Part shown: positions 10,760 through 26,160 of the stretch, piece after piece | How positions within the stretch are numbered: position 1 is the stretch's first letter | How the letters are laid out: each line of letters starts with the position of its first letter | The notes under the pieces: generated by a model | What the model saw: the letters and a program-made list of their open reading frames with translations, nothing else | Told to the model about the DNA's origin: nothing | Databases searched by the model: none | Program-made: the position numbers and the translations under genes | Assembly: GCF_900115465.1 (NCBI RefSeq) | Contig: NZ_FOWN01000006.1 | Coordinates: 1 to 64,000, forward strand | Direction: 5' to 3' | Source of the DNA: Halolactibacillus alkaliphilus | Lineage (GTDB): Bacteria; Bacillota; Bacilli; Bacillales; Amphibacillaceae | Length of the DNA stretch: 64,000 bases

Positions 10760-13063
10760 ATGAAACCTTATTTAAAAGAACACCCTTGGTCCATTATTGA
10801 AGAAGGCTTTGATAAAGATAAACACGAGATTTCTGAGAGTATTTTTAGTATTGGTAATGGCCACATGGGACAGCGCGCCAACTTTGAAGAAACCTATACA
10901 GGAAAATCACTACAAGGCAGTTATATGGCAGGTGTCTACTACCCTGATAAAACCCGTGTCGGTTGGTGGAAAAATGGTTACCCTGAATACTTTGCCAAAG
11001 TACTAAATGCCACGAACTGGATTGGCTTAAAAATCGTCATTGATGGTGTTGAGCTAGATCTAAATACGGCAGACGTGACAGCTTTTAGACGAGAATTAAA
11101 TATGAAAGAAGGCTACTTGTCACGTACATTCTCTGCCAAACTCCATAACGGTCATATCATTGATGTTGAAGCTACTCGCTTTGTTAGTATCACCTCAAAA
11201 GAAATAGGTGCGATCGAATATAAACTAACACCTGTTAACTTCGACGGTGAAATAGAGATTACGTCTTATCTTGACGGTGACATCATTAATAGTGACGCCA
11301 ATTATGATGAAAAATTCTGGGCTAGTGTCAATGAAGAGGCCTTTGGAAATGAAGCCGTTGTCACTGTCAAAACTAAAAAACTCGATTTTTATTACACATC
11401 TAAAAAGGCTACCTATGTTTATACAGATGGTGACGCTATTAAACCAGATGCAGCATCCACACGTGAAAAATATGCGGAAGTGGTCTTTCATACGACATTA
11501 AAAAAAGGAAAGACAACCGTAATATATAAGTACGCTGCGAACGTCACAAATCGAGACTACCAAGACGACACACTAGAACAAATCGCTACAAAAAAACTAC
11601 ATGATGCTGTTGAAACTGGGTTTGAAACTTTAATGACCGACCAAAAAGAAGCTTGGGCAAAGAAATGGCAGGACTCAGATATCGTCATCGAAGGTGACGT
11701 CAGCGCGCAACAAGGGATTCGTTTTAATATTTTTCATATGAATCAGACCTACACAGGTGAAGATGCTAGACTCAATATTGGGCCAAAAGGGTTTACTGGA
11801 GAAAAATACGGTGGCAGCACTTACTGGGATACCGAAGCTTACTGCTTACCTTTCTACCTTGCGACGGCAGATCAACGTATTGCGCGTAACTTGCTTGTTT
11901 ATCGTCACAATCATTTAGAAAAAGCGAAAGAAAACGCAAAAAAACTCGGCTTTAGTAAAGGCGCCTTATATCCAATGGTAACAATGAATGGCGAAGAGTG
12001 TCATAATGAATGGGAAATTACTTTTGAAGAAATCCACCGCAACGGTGCCATTGCTTATGCTATCTATGATTACGTTAACTATACTGGAGATAAAGCCTAT
12101 ATTGGTGAACTTGGTATTGAAGTATTGGTAGAAATCTCACGTTTTTGGGAAGAGCGTGTGCACTACGTTCCGCGTAAAGACGTGTACATGATGCACGGAG
12201 TAACTGGACCAAATGAATATGATAATAACGTCAACAACAACTGGTACACAAACCGGATCGCTAGCTGGACGCTAGAGTACACACTTGAATGTTTAGAAGA
12301 ATTAAAAATGACAAACCCAGCCACTTTTGATACATGGATAGAACAGCTTCAATTATCAGAAGTTGAAACAACCAAATGGCAAGAGATTATTGACAAAATG
12401 TATTACCCTGTTGATGAAGATTTAGATGTTTTCTTACAAGCAGATAACTTCCTAGATAAAGAGATTATGAAAGTAGAAGAATTAGACGCTAAACATTTAC
12501 CGCTTAATCAAAACTGGTCATGGGACCGGATATTACGTTCATGTTTTATTAAACAAGCTGACGTCTTACAAGGTCTTCATTTCTTAAATCATACGTATGA
12601 TTTAGAAACGATTAAGCGTAACTTTGACTTCTACGAGCCAATGACGGTCCATGAATCATCATTATCACCTTGTGTTCACTCAATTCTCGCTTGTCAACTC
12701 GGTTATCAAGATAAAGCCTACGATATGTATTTACGAACGGCACGCTTAGATTTGGATAACTACAACAACGACACCGAAGATGGCTGCCACATTACAAGTA
12801 TGGCTGGTACGTGGATGTCGGTCGTTCAAGGATTCGGTGGTATGAAAGTCATCGACCAACAGTTACATTTACGTCCCTTTATTCCTGGTAAGTGGGATGC
12901 CTTCTCGTTTAAGATTGTCTTTAGAGGTGCACGCTTAAATATCCGTGTCACTCAAGCACAGATTGACATCACAAATGAATCTCACAATGATATCGATGTG
13001 ATTATTTTTGATGAATCTATTCACATTAAAGGCAACGAAACTATGTCGGTTGCGACAAACTAG
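10760..13063 (+). CDS. malP: GH65 maltose phosphorylase
   Basis: 767 residues, cytoplasmic, no signal peptide. GH65 phosphorylases split alpha-glucosides with phosphate, giving beta-glucose 1-phosphate plus glucose. The catalytic-acid region GVTGPNEYDNNVNNNWYTN is intact, as are the phosphate-side motif EIHRNGAIAYAIYDY and the (alpha/alpha)6 barrel motif YWDTEAYCLPFY. The sequence pattern and length agree best with maltose phosphorylase rather than trehalose or kojibiose phosphorylase, but specificity within GH65 is inferred. AAGGAGG precedes the ATG. It works with pgmB upstream; no maltose transporter is present in the window. Confidence 0.88.
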   Translation: MKPYLKEHPWSIIEEGFDKDKHEISESIFSIGNGHMGQRANFEETYTGKSLQGSYMAGVYYPDKTRVGWWKNGYPEYFAKVLNATNWIGLKIVIDGVELDLNTADVTAFRRELNMKEGYLSRTFSAKLHNGHIIDVEATRFVSITSKEIGAIEYKLTPVNFDGEIEITSYLDGDIINSDANYDEKFWASVNEEAFGNEAVVTVKTKKLDFYYTSKKATYVYTDGDAIKPDAASTREKYAEVVFHTTLKKGKTTVIYKYAANVTNRDYQDDTLEQIATKKLHDAVETGFETLMTDQKEAWAKKWQDSDIVIEGDVSAQQGIRFNIFHMNQTYTGEDARLNIGPKGFTGEKYGGSTYWDTEAYCLPFYLATADQRIARNLLVYRHNHLEKAKENAKKLGFSKGALYPMVTMNGEECHNEWEITFEEIHRNGAIAYAIYDYVNYTGDKAYIGELGIEVLVEISRFWEERVHYVPRKDVYMMHGVTGPNEYDNNVNNNWYTNRIASWTLEYTLECLEELKMTNPATFDTWIEQLQLSEVETTKWQEIIDKMYYPVDEDLDVFLQADNFLDKEIMKVEELDAKHLPLNQNWSWDRILRSCFIKQADVLQGLHFLNHTYDLETIKRNFDFYEPMTVHESSLSPCVHSILACQLGYQDKAYDMYLRTARLDLDNYNNDTEDGCHITSMAGTWMSVVQGFGGMKVIDQQLHLRPFIPGKWDAFSFKIVFRGARLNIRVTQAQIDITNESHNDIDVIIFDESIHIKGNETMSVATN

Positions 13064-13087
13064 CCTTTATCTTTAGTCAAACAACCA

Positions 13088-13125
13088 AGCCGCAGATAAC
13101 GGACGCGTTATCTGCGGCTTTTTTA
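13088..13125. terminator. Terminator of the pgmB-malP operon
   Basis: AGCCGCAGATAAC stem with its complement, loop GGACGC, followed by a T-run. Confidence 0.9.
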
Positions 13126-13160
13126 TTTTTGATGCTTTTTTAATTCTTTTTTGGCCTTTT

Positions 13161-15542
13161 TCACTCTTTTATAAAATCATCTAGCGATACCGGCCGGCTA
13201 AAATAGTAACCTTGGACAAAGTCACACGTCGTTCCCTTTAAAAAGTCGAGCTGTTTTTTAGTTTCAACCCCTTCAGCCACAATGGCCAAATCTAAGCTTT
13301 TACCCATGGCAATAATTGCCCGGACAATAGCCGTTGTTTTATCTAAATCTCTAATAAAAGATTGGTCAATCTTTAATTGGTGTACGTGTAATTCATGCAA
13401 TTTCTCAAGAGAAGAATACCCCGTACCGAAGTCATCGATGGCCACTGTAATGCCTGTTTTCCCAAGGGTATTCAGTGTGTTTCTCACCTTTGTTGAATCA
13501 CTAATTGACGTTTCCTCTGTCACTTCTAACACAAGATTTTCAGCTGGATAGTTTGTTTCTTTTAAGATAGTTTTTACACGATCACTAAATGTCTTATCTT
13601 CTAATTGTTGAATAGAGACGTTTACAGCTAGCTTAAACGAAGCATTTGTTAACACTATTGGCTTCATATCTATACAGGCACGTTTTAATACCCATTCGCC
13701 AATTTTCATAATCAATCCGTGTTTTTCTGCGACGGGAATAAATTCAGCTGGTGACACTTTACCTAATTCAGCTGTTTCAAATCGAAGCAATGCTTCGGCG
13801 CCTACTACCTTATCTGTCTTTAAGTCAATGATAGACTGATAATGTACCGATAACACTTCATAAAAATCGACTTGCTGAAGCACATTCTTTATTTGAAACG
13901 TCCGTTTAATCGCTGTTGTGAGTTCTTCTTCATAGTAAACATGGGCATTACCGTCGTATTTTTTTGCTTCATACATCGCCACGTCTGCATGGACAAATAA
14001 CTCGTTCGCATTCTGAACATGGGCACATGAGCTTGCAACACCCACACTGCAACTGACATAAATCGTCTGTCCTAAAAGATCAAAAGGCTCAGATAATGCA
14101 AGAAATAAGGCTGCAATTAAATCATCCATCTGCTGCTTTTGATGTTCAGATAACACAACAACAAACTCGTCACCATTAACGCGAGCAAACAACGCTTCTC
14201 CAAAATACTGTCGAAGTAAATGCGAAAACTGAATCAATAACTCATCACCGTGGGCATGGCCTAAATTGTCATTGACAGCTTTAAACGCATCGATATCCAT
14301 ATAAAGAAGCGTTAAGTTCTGACCATTATCTAGTAGTTGGTTGATACGCTCAGTAATAAAGGAGCGGTTATATAAGCCCGTCAAGCGATCTCTTGATACT
14401 AAAGCATCGATTTGCTTTCGATGAGCGTCGGCTTCTGAGTTGTCTATAAAAATCCCTACAAATCTGACGATGGTCTCTGTCTCATCTTTTATAGAGAAAA
14501 TCTTTAAATATTCAGGGTATATACTACCGTTTTTTCGTTTGTTCCAAATTTCACCAGACCATGTCCCGTGCGTAAGAAGCTCATGCCACATCACTTGATA
14601 GAAGGCTTGATCATGTCTTCCAAATTGTAATAGCCGCGGGTTCCTCCCTAATACTTCTATTTCTTCATAACCTGTAATTGTCGTATAAGCGTCATTAACC
14701 CATTCAATCGACCCTAACGTGTCAGTAATGACTACGCCTTGAGTTGTATTTTCTAAAACTGATGCTAACATTTGATTGTATGATTTAAGCGCTACTTCTT
14801 CACGCTTATCAATATAAATCGCACACGTAGCAACTAAGACATTTTCAATGTAAACAGGCATAGCGACCATTTGAACATCAACCATTACGCCTGACTTTGT
14901 CCTTCTTACACTGCTTTGGGTAATAACAATATCTTCTTCAATCAACTGTTTATTCGCTTGAAAGAGCTGATCTTTGTTCTCCAAATAAATTAAGTGTTGC
15001 GGCGACTTTCCAATAGCTTCCTCTTCAGTGTAGCCAAACAATGAAACAAAATGTTGGTTAATTCTTGTCACCTGGTAGTCTCTATCCATCATCATCATGG
15101 CATAAGGTGATTTTTCAAATAATGTTCGAAAAAACGCATTGTTCTCCAGTGCTTGCGTGATATCTGTGATAAGTGAGAATAACAACGTTTCCCCTTCATA
15201 TACGACGGGAATACTGTTAACTTTGACTTCACGGATTGTCCCGTTATTTAACTGGTGACGAAAATGAAAGTGCCGTTCCTTTCGTGCTTTTGCCTCCGCC
15301 ATTTTATTTTGAATAGCCTCTTTTGATAACGTGTTAATGTCATGAATAGTCATATTCTGTAGTTTTTTTCTCGTATAACCATAAAAATCTAATGCCGTCT
15401 TGTTGGCATCAACAATCTGTCCATCATGAGGTGAAATAATCAGCACTGGTAAGTGATGTTGTTCAAATAATGTGTAATAAAAATCATCAGTATACTTATC
15501 AATCATTAACTCTGACACTTGCCGTCGCCCCCTAGATCCCAT
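13161..15542 (-). CDS. PAS-GGDEF-EAL cyclic-di-GMP signalling protein
   Basis: 793 residues from ATG 15542; an upstream in-frame ATG at 15656 lies across the terminator region and is unlikely. Three PAS domains occupy about residues 15-375, then GGDEF (about 385-545) and EAL (about 560-790). The EAL phosphodiesterase residues look complete: GAEALLRFE, NVSIQQLE, LEVTEE, IDDFGTGYSSL, KIDQSFI, VAEGVET. The GGDEF signature is altered to NGDEF, which may weaken cyclase activity or turn the domain into a regulatory GTP site. No membrane segments are seen, so it is a cytoplasmic sensor. It is probably mainly a c-di-GMP phosphodiesterase; the PAS ligand is unknown. Confidence 0.9.
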   Translation of the reverse strand: MGSRGRRQVSELMIDKYTDDFYYTLFEQHHLPVLIISPHDGQIVDANKTALDFYGYTRKKLQNMTIHDINTLSKEAIQNKMAEAKARKERHFHFRHQLNNGTIREVKVNSIPVVYEGETLLFSLITDITQALENNAFFRTLFEKSPYAMMMMDRDYQVTRINQHFVSLFGYTEEEAIGKSPQHLIYLENKDQLFQANKQLIEEDIVITQSSVRRTKSGVMVDVQMVAMPVYIENVLVATCAIYIDKREEVALKSYNQMLASVLENTTQGVVITDTLGSIEWVNDAYTTITGYEEIEVLGRNPRLLQFGRHDQAFYQVMWHELLTHGTWSGEIWNKRKNGSIYPEYLKIFSIKDETETIVRFVGIFIDNSEADAHRKQIDALVSRDRLTGLYNRSFITERINQLLDNGQNLTLLYMDIDAFKAVNDNLGHAHGDELLIQFSHLLRQYFGEALFARVNGDEFVVVLSEHQKQQMDDLIAALFLALSEPFDLLGQTIYVSCSVGVASSCAHVQNANELFVHADVAMYEAKKYDGNAHVYYEEELTTAIKRTFQIKNVLQQVDFYEVLSVHYQSIIDLKTDKVVGAEALLRFETAELGKVSPAEFIPVAEKHGLIMKIGEWVLKRACIDMKPIVLTNASFKLAVNVSIQQLEDKTFSDRVKTILKETNYPAENLVLEVTEETSISDSTKVRNTLNTLGKTGITVAIDDFGTGYSSLEKLHELHVHQLKIDQSFIRDLDKTTAIVRAIIAMGKSLDLAIVAEGVETKKQLDFLKGTTCDFVQGYYFSRPVSLDDFIKE

Positions 15543-15649
15543 TCTTTTATCTCTTTCGAAAACGTATACATCATTATAACATGACAAAAGTCGGATACCT
15601 AGTTCTAGATAAACTATTCGAATAATTATTTCTGATAAATCAGACAAAT

Positions 15650-15685
15650 AAGCCACTCGTCATTGAACCGAGTGGCTTATTTTTT
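15650..15685. terminator. Terminator after lacZ
   Basis: AAGCCACTCG / CGAGTGGCTT stem with A/T-rich flanks on both sides, just downstream of the lacZ stop (minus strand). Confidence 0.8.
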
Positions 15686-15712
15686 ATTGCTTCTCACAAA
15701 AACTGTGCCGAT

Positions 15713-21030
<5,318 letters not shown>

Positions 21031-21106
21031 AGGCGTTCCTCCTCTATCTATAGTTTTTCTCATTTGTAGCTTGTCATTCTGCCCGCATGAACAGGCATAT
21101 CATTTA

Positions 21107-21934
21107 TTAACCTTTTACTGATCCCATCATACCAGCCACAAAATGCTTCTGCATAAAGAAGAAAACAAGTGCTGTTGGTAATGTCGCAATCGTAATAGCT
21201 GACATGATCATTCCGTAATCAGGCGCATAGCTTGAGCCTAAGTTTGAGATCAACAATGGAATCGTTTGATTACTTGGTGATTGTAAGACAACCAGTGGCC
21301 AAAGGAAGTTATTCCAACTGTTCATGAACGCAATAATTGCCGCTGCGGCATAAGTTGTTTTCATTGTTGGAACAAAAATTCTAAAGAAAATACCAATTTC
21401 ACTTAAACCATCAATTCGGCCTGCTTCAATTAAATCTTTAGGAAACATTCTGGTATTTTGTCTAAAGAAGAAGATGAAGAAAGCTGTCGTAATCGTTGGT
21501 AAAAACGCTGCCGCTAATGTGTCAATTCCTAAAAACGGTGCTGTTTGTGAAATACGACCGAACAAACGATACAATGGCACCATAATCGATGCGAACGGAA
21601 TCATCATTGATAATAACAAAATATTAAATACTAAATCTTTCCCGCGGCTACGGTACATTTGGAAACCATATCCGGCAAGGGATGCAATTAATAACGTAAA
21701 GAACGTTGAAAGAATCGCAATGATAAATGAATTTGTTAGTGCGGTAACCATATCCACTTGATTAAATAAGTTCGTCAAGTTCTCCATTAAGTGAAGTCCT
21801 GGTAACTGACGCCCACGTGTCACATCAACCGAACGGTTGGTCATACTGACAACCATCCAAAAGAATGGGTAAATTGAAATAATGGTTGCGATTGATAAAA
21901 ATAGATAAGTGAGTGGTCGTTTTAGTTTTTTCAT
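21107..21934 (-). CDS. ganQ: Sugar ABC transporter permease, MalG/GanQ type
   Basis: 275 residues with six predicted membrane segments and the cytoplasmic EAA loop EAGRIDGLSEIGIFFRIFVP that contacts the ATPase. It is the second inner-membrane subunit of a CUT1 sugar importer. Its start overlaps the end of the upstream permease by 4 bases. Assignment to galacto-oligosaccharides is inferred from the flanking galactosidases. No ATPase gene is in the operon, as is usual for systems served by a shared MsmX-type ATPase. Confidence 0.88.
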   Translation of the reverse strand: MKKLKRPLTYLFLSIATIISIYPFFWMVVSMTNRSVDVTRGRQLPGLHLMENLTNLFNQVDMVTALTNSFIIAILSTFFTLLIASLAGYGFQMYRSRGKDLVFNILLLSMMIPFASIMVPLYRLFGRISQTAPFLGIDTLAAAFLPTITTAFFIFFFRQNTRMFPKDLIEAGRIDGLSEIGIFFRIFVPTMKTTYAAAAIIAFMNSWNNFLWPLVVLQSPSNQTIPLLISNLGSSYAPDYGMIMSAITIATLPTALVFFFMQKHFVAGMMGSVKG

Positions 21935-22803
21935 TCTTTTTCACCTGCCACTTTAAATTGAATTAGGGATAGAATTATGACAAGAATCACAATCACGTAA
22001 GATACCGTTGCTGCATAACCAAAGTTTGGTGTGTATTTAAACGATAAATCAAAGATATACGCAGAAATCGATAACGTGGAGTTCCCTGGTCCACCACCAG
22101 TTATATTAACAACTTCATCAAAGATTTGGAGTGTACCAATCGTTGATGTAATCGTAGTAAACAAAATAATAGGTCTTAATAATGGAATCGTAATTTTAAA
22201 GAATTGTTGTACGGATGATGCACCATCAATCCGTGCTGCCTCATAGACAGATTGATCAATGTTTTGGAGTGCCGATAAGTAAAAAATCATGTTATAGCCT
22301 GTCCAGCGCCAAGTAATCGCAAGAACAATAACAACCTTTGCCCAAAACGGATCGGATAAGAAGAAAATCGGTTCATTTATAATTGATAAGTTTAAGAGTA
22401 GTTGATTGACAATCCCATCACCTGAGAACATATACTTAAAAATAACGGAGTAAGCGACGAGTGATGTGACCGCCGGTAAGAAAATAGCTGTTCTGAAAAA
22501 ACCTCTAAATTTTAATGTTGAATCATTTAATAAAACTGAAAAGAACAAAGCTAGAATAATCATAATTGGTACTTGAATTAATAGATATGTCACCGTATTT
22601 GTTAAAGCTGTTATAAACGTCGGGTCATTAAGCAAACGTGACCAGTTTGTTAACCCCGTATATGATAGATTTGACCCCATACCCGATTGAAATGACAGTA
22701 GCAAAGCATCAATCATTGGATAAAAGTAAAAGAGACCTATCGCAAAAATAGAAAATCCAACAAACAACCAGCCAATATTGTCTTTTTTAGTGAGCTGCTT
22801 CAT
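21931..22803 (-). CDS. ganP: Sugar ABC transporter permease, MalF/GanP type
   Basis: 290 residues, about six membrane segments, EAA loop EAARIDGASSVQQFFKITIP. First permease subunit of the CUT1 importer, with AAGGAG before the ATG. It is separated from the binding-protein gene by a hairpin, a common way of keeping binding protein more abundant than permease. B. subtilis GanP is longer; this compact form resembles generic MalF/LacF proteins, so the gene symbol is contextual. Confidence 0.87.
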   Translation of the reverse strand: MKQLTKKDNIGWLFVGFSIFAIGLFYFYPMIDALLLSFQSGMGSNLSYTGLTNWSRLLNDPTFITALTNTVTYLLIQVPIMIILALFFSVLLNDSTLKFRGFFRTAIFLPAVTSLVAYSVIFKYMFSGDGIVNQLLLNLSIINEPIFFLSDPFWAKVVIVLAITWRWTGYNMIFYLSALQNIDQSVYEAARIDGASSVQQFFKITIPLLRPIILFTTITSTIGTLQIFDEVVNITGGGPGNSTLSISAYIFDLSFKYTPNFGYAATVSYVIVILVIILSLIQFKVAGEKE

Positions 22804-22827
22804 GTGTTCTACTCCTTCCTAATGGTA

Positions 22828-22859
22828 AGGGCCACAAGGACAATGCCCCTTGCGACCCT
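22828..22859 (-). promoter_or_regulatory. Intercistronic hairpin between binding-protein and permease genes
   Basis: A 12-bp stem including G-U pairs, read on the minus strand as AGGGTCGCAAGG ... CCTTGTGGCCCT. There is no U-run behind it, so partial termination or 3' protection of the binding-protein message is more likely than full termination. Confidence 0.55.
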
Positions 22860-22871
22860 CCTTTTTTCTCT

Positions 22872-24200
22872 TTATTGTAATTGCGTTTCTGCTTGTGTTT
22901 GTGCGCGTTCTAGTACTGTTGATAGATCTTGACCGTTTAAGTAGTTTTGGAACTCAACAATCATAATGTCATCTACCGCATACGTATGAATACCGTATTC
23001 AACCGCTGGAATTTCTTCTGTCCATTGAACAAACTCATTGTAGATTTGTTGGTTTCCGAAGAATTCTACTTCCATATCATACGCTTCACTTTCAAGTCCT
23101 GGTAGGTATGTGCCAATAGCACCCATTTCTGTGATTAGCGTATCATAAAATTCTAAGTTCCCACCAAATGTGTTGCTTAAGAACGTCGCCGCTGCTTCTT
23201 TACCGTCTTGGTTAAGAACGTAGAATGATGACCCACCTAAGTTAGATGCATGTGTTGCACCTTCAACTTCTAAGCGTGGAATAGGTGCTACACGCCAGTC
23301 ACCTGATTGTGATTCTTCAGCCATAACACTTGGTGTGATCCAGTTACCTGTTGGAACTGTTGCCACATCACCATTGTTAAACGCGCCTACGAATTGACTC
23401 CAGTCAGAGTTTAAACGAACAATATTCGCATCAAACAGGGCTTTTAGAGCTTCAAAACTTGCTGCTAGTGCTTCGTTTTCTGCTAAGTATGGTGTTTGAC
23501 CATCTTCTTCAAAGTACCAGCTACCTGCAGATTGAATCATAATACGCATCAAGCCATTATCATTTGGATCAAGTGTTAACATGTCTTTTCCTGTTGCTTC
23601 TTTTACTGCTTTACCAATCTCAGTATATTCGCTCCATGTAATATCAACGATATCATCGAATGTATAGCCTGCTTCTTCTAATAAATCAACACGGACATAA
23701 AGGCCCGTCACACCAGTGTCAAATGGTAAACCATAAACATCTCCTGCATAGCTTGTTGCTTCAATTTTATATGGTGCAAAATCTTCAAACACAACATAAT
23801 CTGTGATCGGATAAAACGCATCCGGATACGCTTGTAAGAAACTTTGCGCACGGTAGTCTTCAATTAATACGATGTTCGGCATCCCTTGCGTTGTGCCTGA
23901 GGAAAGGCCTGTATTTAATCGTTGCACAATATCATCTTGCGCATTTTCAATAACTTCTAAATCTAAGTCAATCTCTCCATCATAAAGATCTTTAGCATAG
24001 TTAAGTGCACGAATATTAAAGTTTGGATCCCATGCCCAAGCAGTAATATTGACAGCTTCTCCTGAACCTTCATCTGTTGATTCTGTTTGATCGGTATCGT
24101 TTGTATCCCCGCTATCTGTTGCCTCTTCATCTCCATTACCACAAGCGACTAACAACCCAATCATCCCCACTAACAAAAACATCAATAAAAACTTTTTCAT
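22872..24200 (-). CDS. ganS: Sugar-binding lipoprotein of the ABC importer
   Basis: 442 residues. Lipoprotein signal with lipobox LLVACG (Cys20), then an Asp/Glu/Thr-rich spacer and a family 1 extracellular solute-binding fold (EAVNITAWAWDPNFNIRAL; AFNNGDVATVPTGNWITP). It captures oligosaccharides at the outer membrane face and delivers them to the two permeases. GGGAGGG precedes the ATG. A cre-like box lies about 25 bases upstream. The galactan link is from context. Confidence 0.9.
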   Translation of the reverse strand: MKKFLLMFLLVGMIGLLVACGNGDEEATDSGDTNDTDQTESTDEGSGEAVNITAWAWDPNFNIRALNYAKDLYDGEIDLDLEVIENAQDDIVQRLNTGLSSGTTQGMPNIVLIEDYRAQSFLQAYPDAFYPITDYVVFEDFAPYKIEATSYAGDVYGLPFDTGVTGLYVRVDLLEEAGYTFDDIVDITWSEYTEIGKAVKEATGKDMLTLDPNDNGLMRIMIQSAGSWYFEEDGQTPYLAENEALAASFEALKALFDANIVRLNSDWSQFVGAFNNGDVATVPTGNWITPSVMAEESQSGDWRVAPIPRLEVEGATHASNLGGSSFYVLNQDGKEAAATFLSNTFGGNLEFYDTLITEMGAIGTYLPGLESEAYDMEVEFFGNQQIYNEFVQWTEEIPAVEYGIHTYAVDDIMIVEFQNYLNGQDLSTVLERAQTQAETQLQ

Positions 24201-24222
24201 ATTGTAAACCCTCCCTTTAATT

Positions 24223-24236
24223 TGTAAGCGTTTTCT
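24223..24236 (+). promoter_or_regulatory. cre-like box ahead of the galacto-oligosaccharide operon
   Basis: TGTAAGCGTTTTCT matches TGWAANCGNTNWCA except for the last base. It lies between a TATACT-like -10 (minus, near 24251-24256) and the ribosome site, so CcpA binding would block the operon when preferred sugars are present. Confidence 0.6.
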
Positions 24237-24270
24237 TTTCGCTACACCCTTAGTATAACGCCAAAGAAAA

Positions 24271-24292
24271 AAAGACCGTTAGCACGATCTTT
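24271..24292 (-). terminator. Terminator of the two-component operon
   Basis: AAAGATCGT-GCTA-ACGGTCTTT with one mismatch, followed on the minus strand by a T-run; it lies about 100 bases after the kinase stop. Confidence 0.65.
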
Positions 24293-24393
24293 AGATAAGC
24301 CCTTGTCTATTTTTTAGATACTCTTATTATTTTTCAACTTAATAGTTGTCTTTTTTTTAGAATTTGGATTATCTTTATATGTTGTGAACCCTC

Positions 24394-26160
24394 TCACGAT
24401 TTAATCAGTGGTAACGTTACAATCACGCGTGTTCCTTCTCCAGGGGCACTTTTCACAGTAACACCGTACTGATTACCGTAAAGCATGTTAATGCGTTCTT
24501 GAACATTCTTCATGCCAATACCTGAAAACATTTGGCGCTTATGTTTAACAACATAAGGAAAAGCTTCCTTAGATAGCGTCATGCCATCTCCATCATCCAT
24601 GACTTCACAGTAAAGAGTATCCGCCTGTTTTTGAATCATGATTTGAATGTAGCCTGTTTTCTTTTCGTTAAACGCATGGAAAAAAGCGTTCTCTATAAAT
24701 GGCTGAAGGACGAGCTTTGGCATGTGATAAGCATAAACATCCGGTGCCACAAAGAAATTCACTCGAATTTGGTCCCCGTAGCGCGCTTGATTAATTTGAA
24801 CGTAATGTTTCATATTTTCTAATTCTTGTTCAACTGAGACCGTTTCCCCCACTTCTCCTAACGTATTCTGAAGAAGATTAATGAGCGCGTGGATGGTTTC
24901 AACGGCTTCTTCTGTCTGTTCGTGCCGCACCATAAACTTCACTGTCGTCAATGTGTTATAGAGAAAGTGCGGATTAATTTGGTGTTGCAGGGCACGCAGT
25001 TCAGCATCGCGTTGTTTTTTCTGCGACTCAACAACGACACGAACATATTGATCTAACTCGTCTAATGTATAATTAAAAGCACGCGCAATCTGTGTTGATT
25101 CATAGCCACCTTCTTCTTCTAATCGCTTTTTAAAATGATGCTTATTTAGTTTAGCGATTTGTCTTACAAGACGTGTAAGAGATAACGTAATGTGACGTGA
25201 AATAAGCCAAGATAAAACGGTTGCCATCAAAACAATGCCCGTAATAATAAGAAGCAGTTCTCTTGCATTAATCAAATTACCGACAATCGTCTCTTGGTCA
25301 ACTAAGTTAACCAAATACATATCAAGTCCTGTCACATACTCCATCAGCACTTGGTAATCTGTCCCAAAGACTGTGACTTGATCTATTAGCTGTTCGCTAA
25401 GCGGGTCTTGATTAATCATTTCTTTCAGTCCACCTAACGCTTCACCAATCCACTGTTCTTGATTACTAGAGAGAACAACACCGTCGCGATTGACTAAAAC
25501 AATCGTATTTTCCTCACTTGTATACCCTTCAAAAAAGCCTCTCATTTGTTCCTCTCTTATCGCGACGTAACTAAAGCCATACGTCCCAGAAGTAAACTGG
25601 TTACTAAGAGCTGTACCTGCCACAATCAATGGCAGCCCCTCATTTTCTACCATCGTGTACTGGATTTGATTCGGTTGTTGTTTTAATTGGTCATTAAATG
25701 ACCAATTGTATAACGCCTCATACGTCACTGGCCAATAGGAATAGTTCATGTTATACAAATGTTCATGTGGCCCAATCACGATTAAATTCGCACCTATCGG
25801 TTGAATACGGGCGTATTTACGTCTTACTTCTGTGACAATATCATACGCACTCTGCGCATCCACAATAGACGTCGTCCGCTCACGGTCAAGTACACGTTTA
25901 ATCGTACCTGAATTTTCAACACTTTGTAACGTGCTCACAACAGCCGTCGTGTAATCATCAAAGCGCCGTTTTGATTCATTCATAATTCGCTCATTCGTCA
26001 GACTAAACGTATCCATAAAATACGTCGTAGAAATTCTTAACGTACTCACACTAATCAAAATCGTAACCAAAAGCACACTCGTCAAAGTCACGCCGAAAAC
26101 CTTTAGAAACAACCCGTTACGATAAAACCAATCTTTCACTGTCTCGATCATATGACTCAT
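24394..26160 (-). CDS. Sensor histidine kinase, YesM/LytS type
   Basis: 588 residues. A membrane segment (about 18-40), an extracytoplasmic dCache-like sensing region (about 45-285), a second membrane segment (about 295-318), HAMP (about 320-370), a His_kinase domain with the phosphate-accepting His in RALQHQINPHFLYNTL, and a C-terminal ATPase with GIGMKNVQERI. It pairs with the AraC-type response regulator, whose stop overlaps its ATG (ATGA). Its place directly before the sugar operon suggests control of galactan use; the signal could be sugar bound to the Cache domain or to the binding protein. Confidence 0.92.
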   Translation of the reverse strand: MSHMIETVKDWFYRNGLFLKVFGVTLTSVLLVTILISVSTLRISTTYFMDTFSLTNERIMNESKRRFDDYTTAVVSTLQSVENSGTIKRVLDRERTTSIVDAQSAYDIVTEVRRKYARIQPIGANLIVIGPHEHLYNMNYSYWPVTYEALYNWSFNDQLKQQPNQIQYTMVENEGLPLIVAGTALSNQFTSGTYGFSYVAIREEQMRGFFEGYTSEENTIVLVNRDGVVLSSNQEQWIGEALGGLKEMINQDPLSEQLIDQVTVFGTDYQVLMEYVTGLDMYLVNLVDQETIVGNLINARELLLIITGIVLMATVLSWLISRHITLSLTRLVRQIAKLNKHHFKKRLEEEGGYESTQIARAFNYTLDELDQYVRVVVESQKKQRDAELRALQHQINPHFLYNTLTTVKFMVRHEQTEEAVETIHALINLLQNTLGEVGETVSVEQELENMKHYVQINQARYGDQIRVNFFVAPDVYAYHMPKLVLQPFIENAFFHAFNEKKTGYIQIMIQKQADTLYCEVMDDGDGMTLSKEAFPYVVKHKRQMFSGIGMKNVQERINMLYGNQYGVTVKSAPGEGTRVIVTLPLIKS

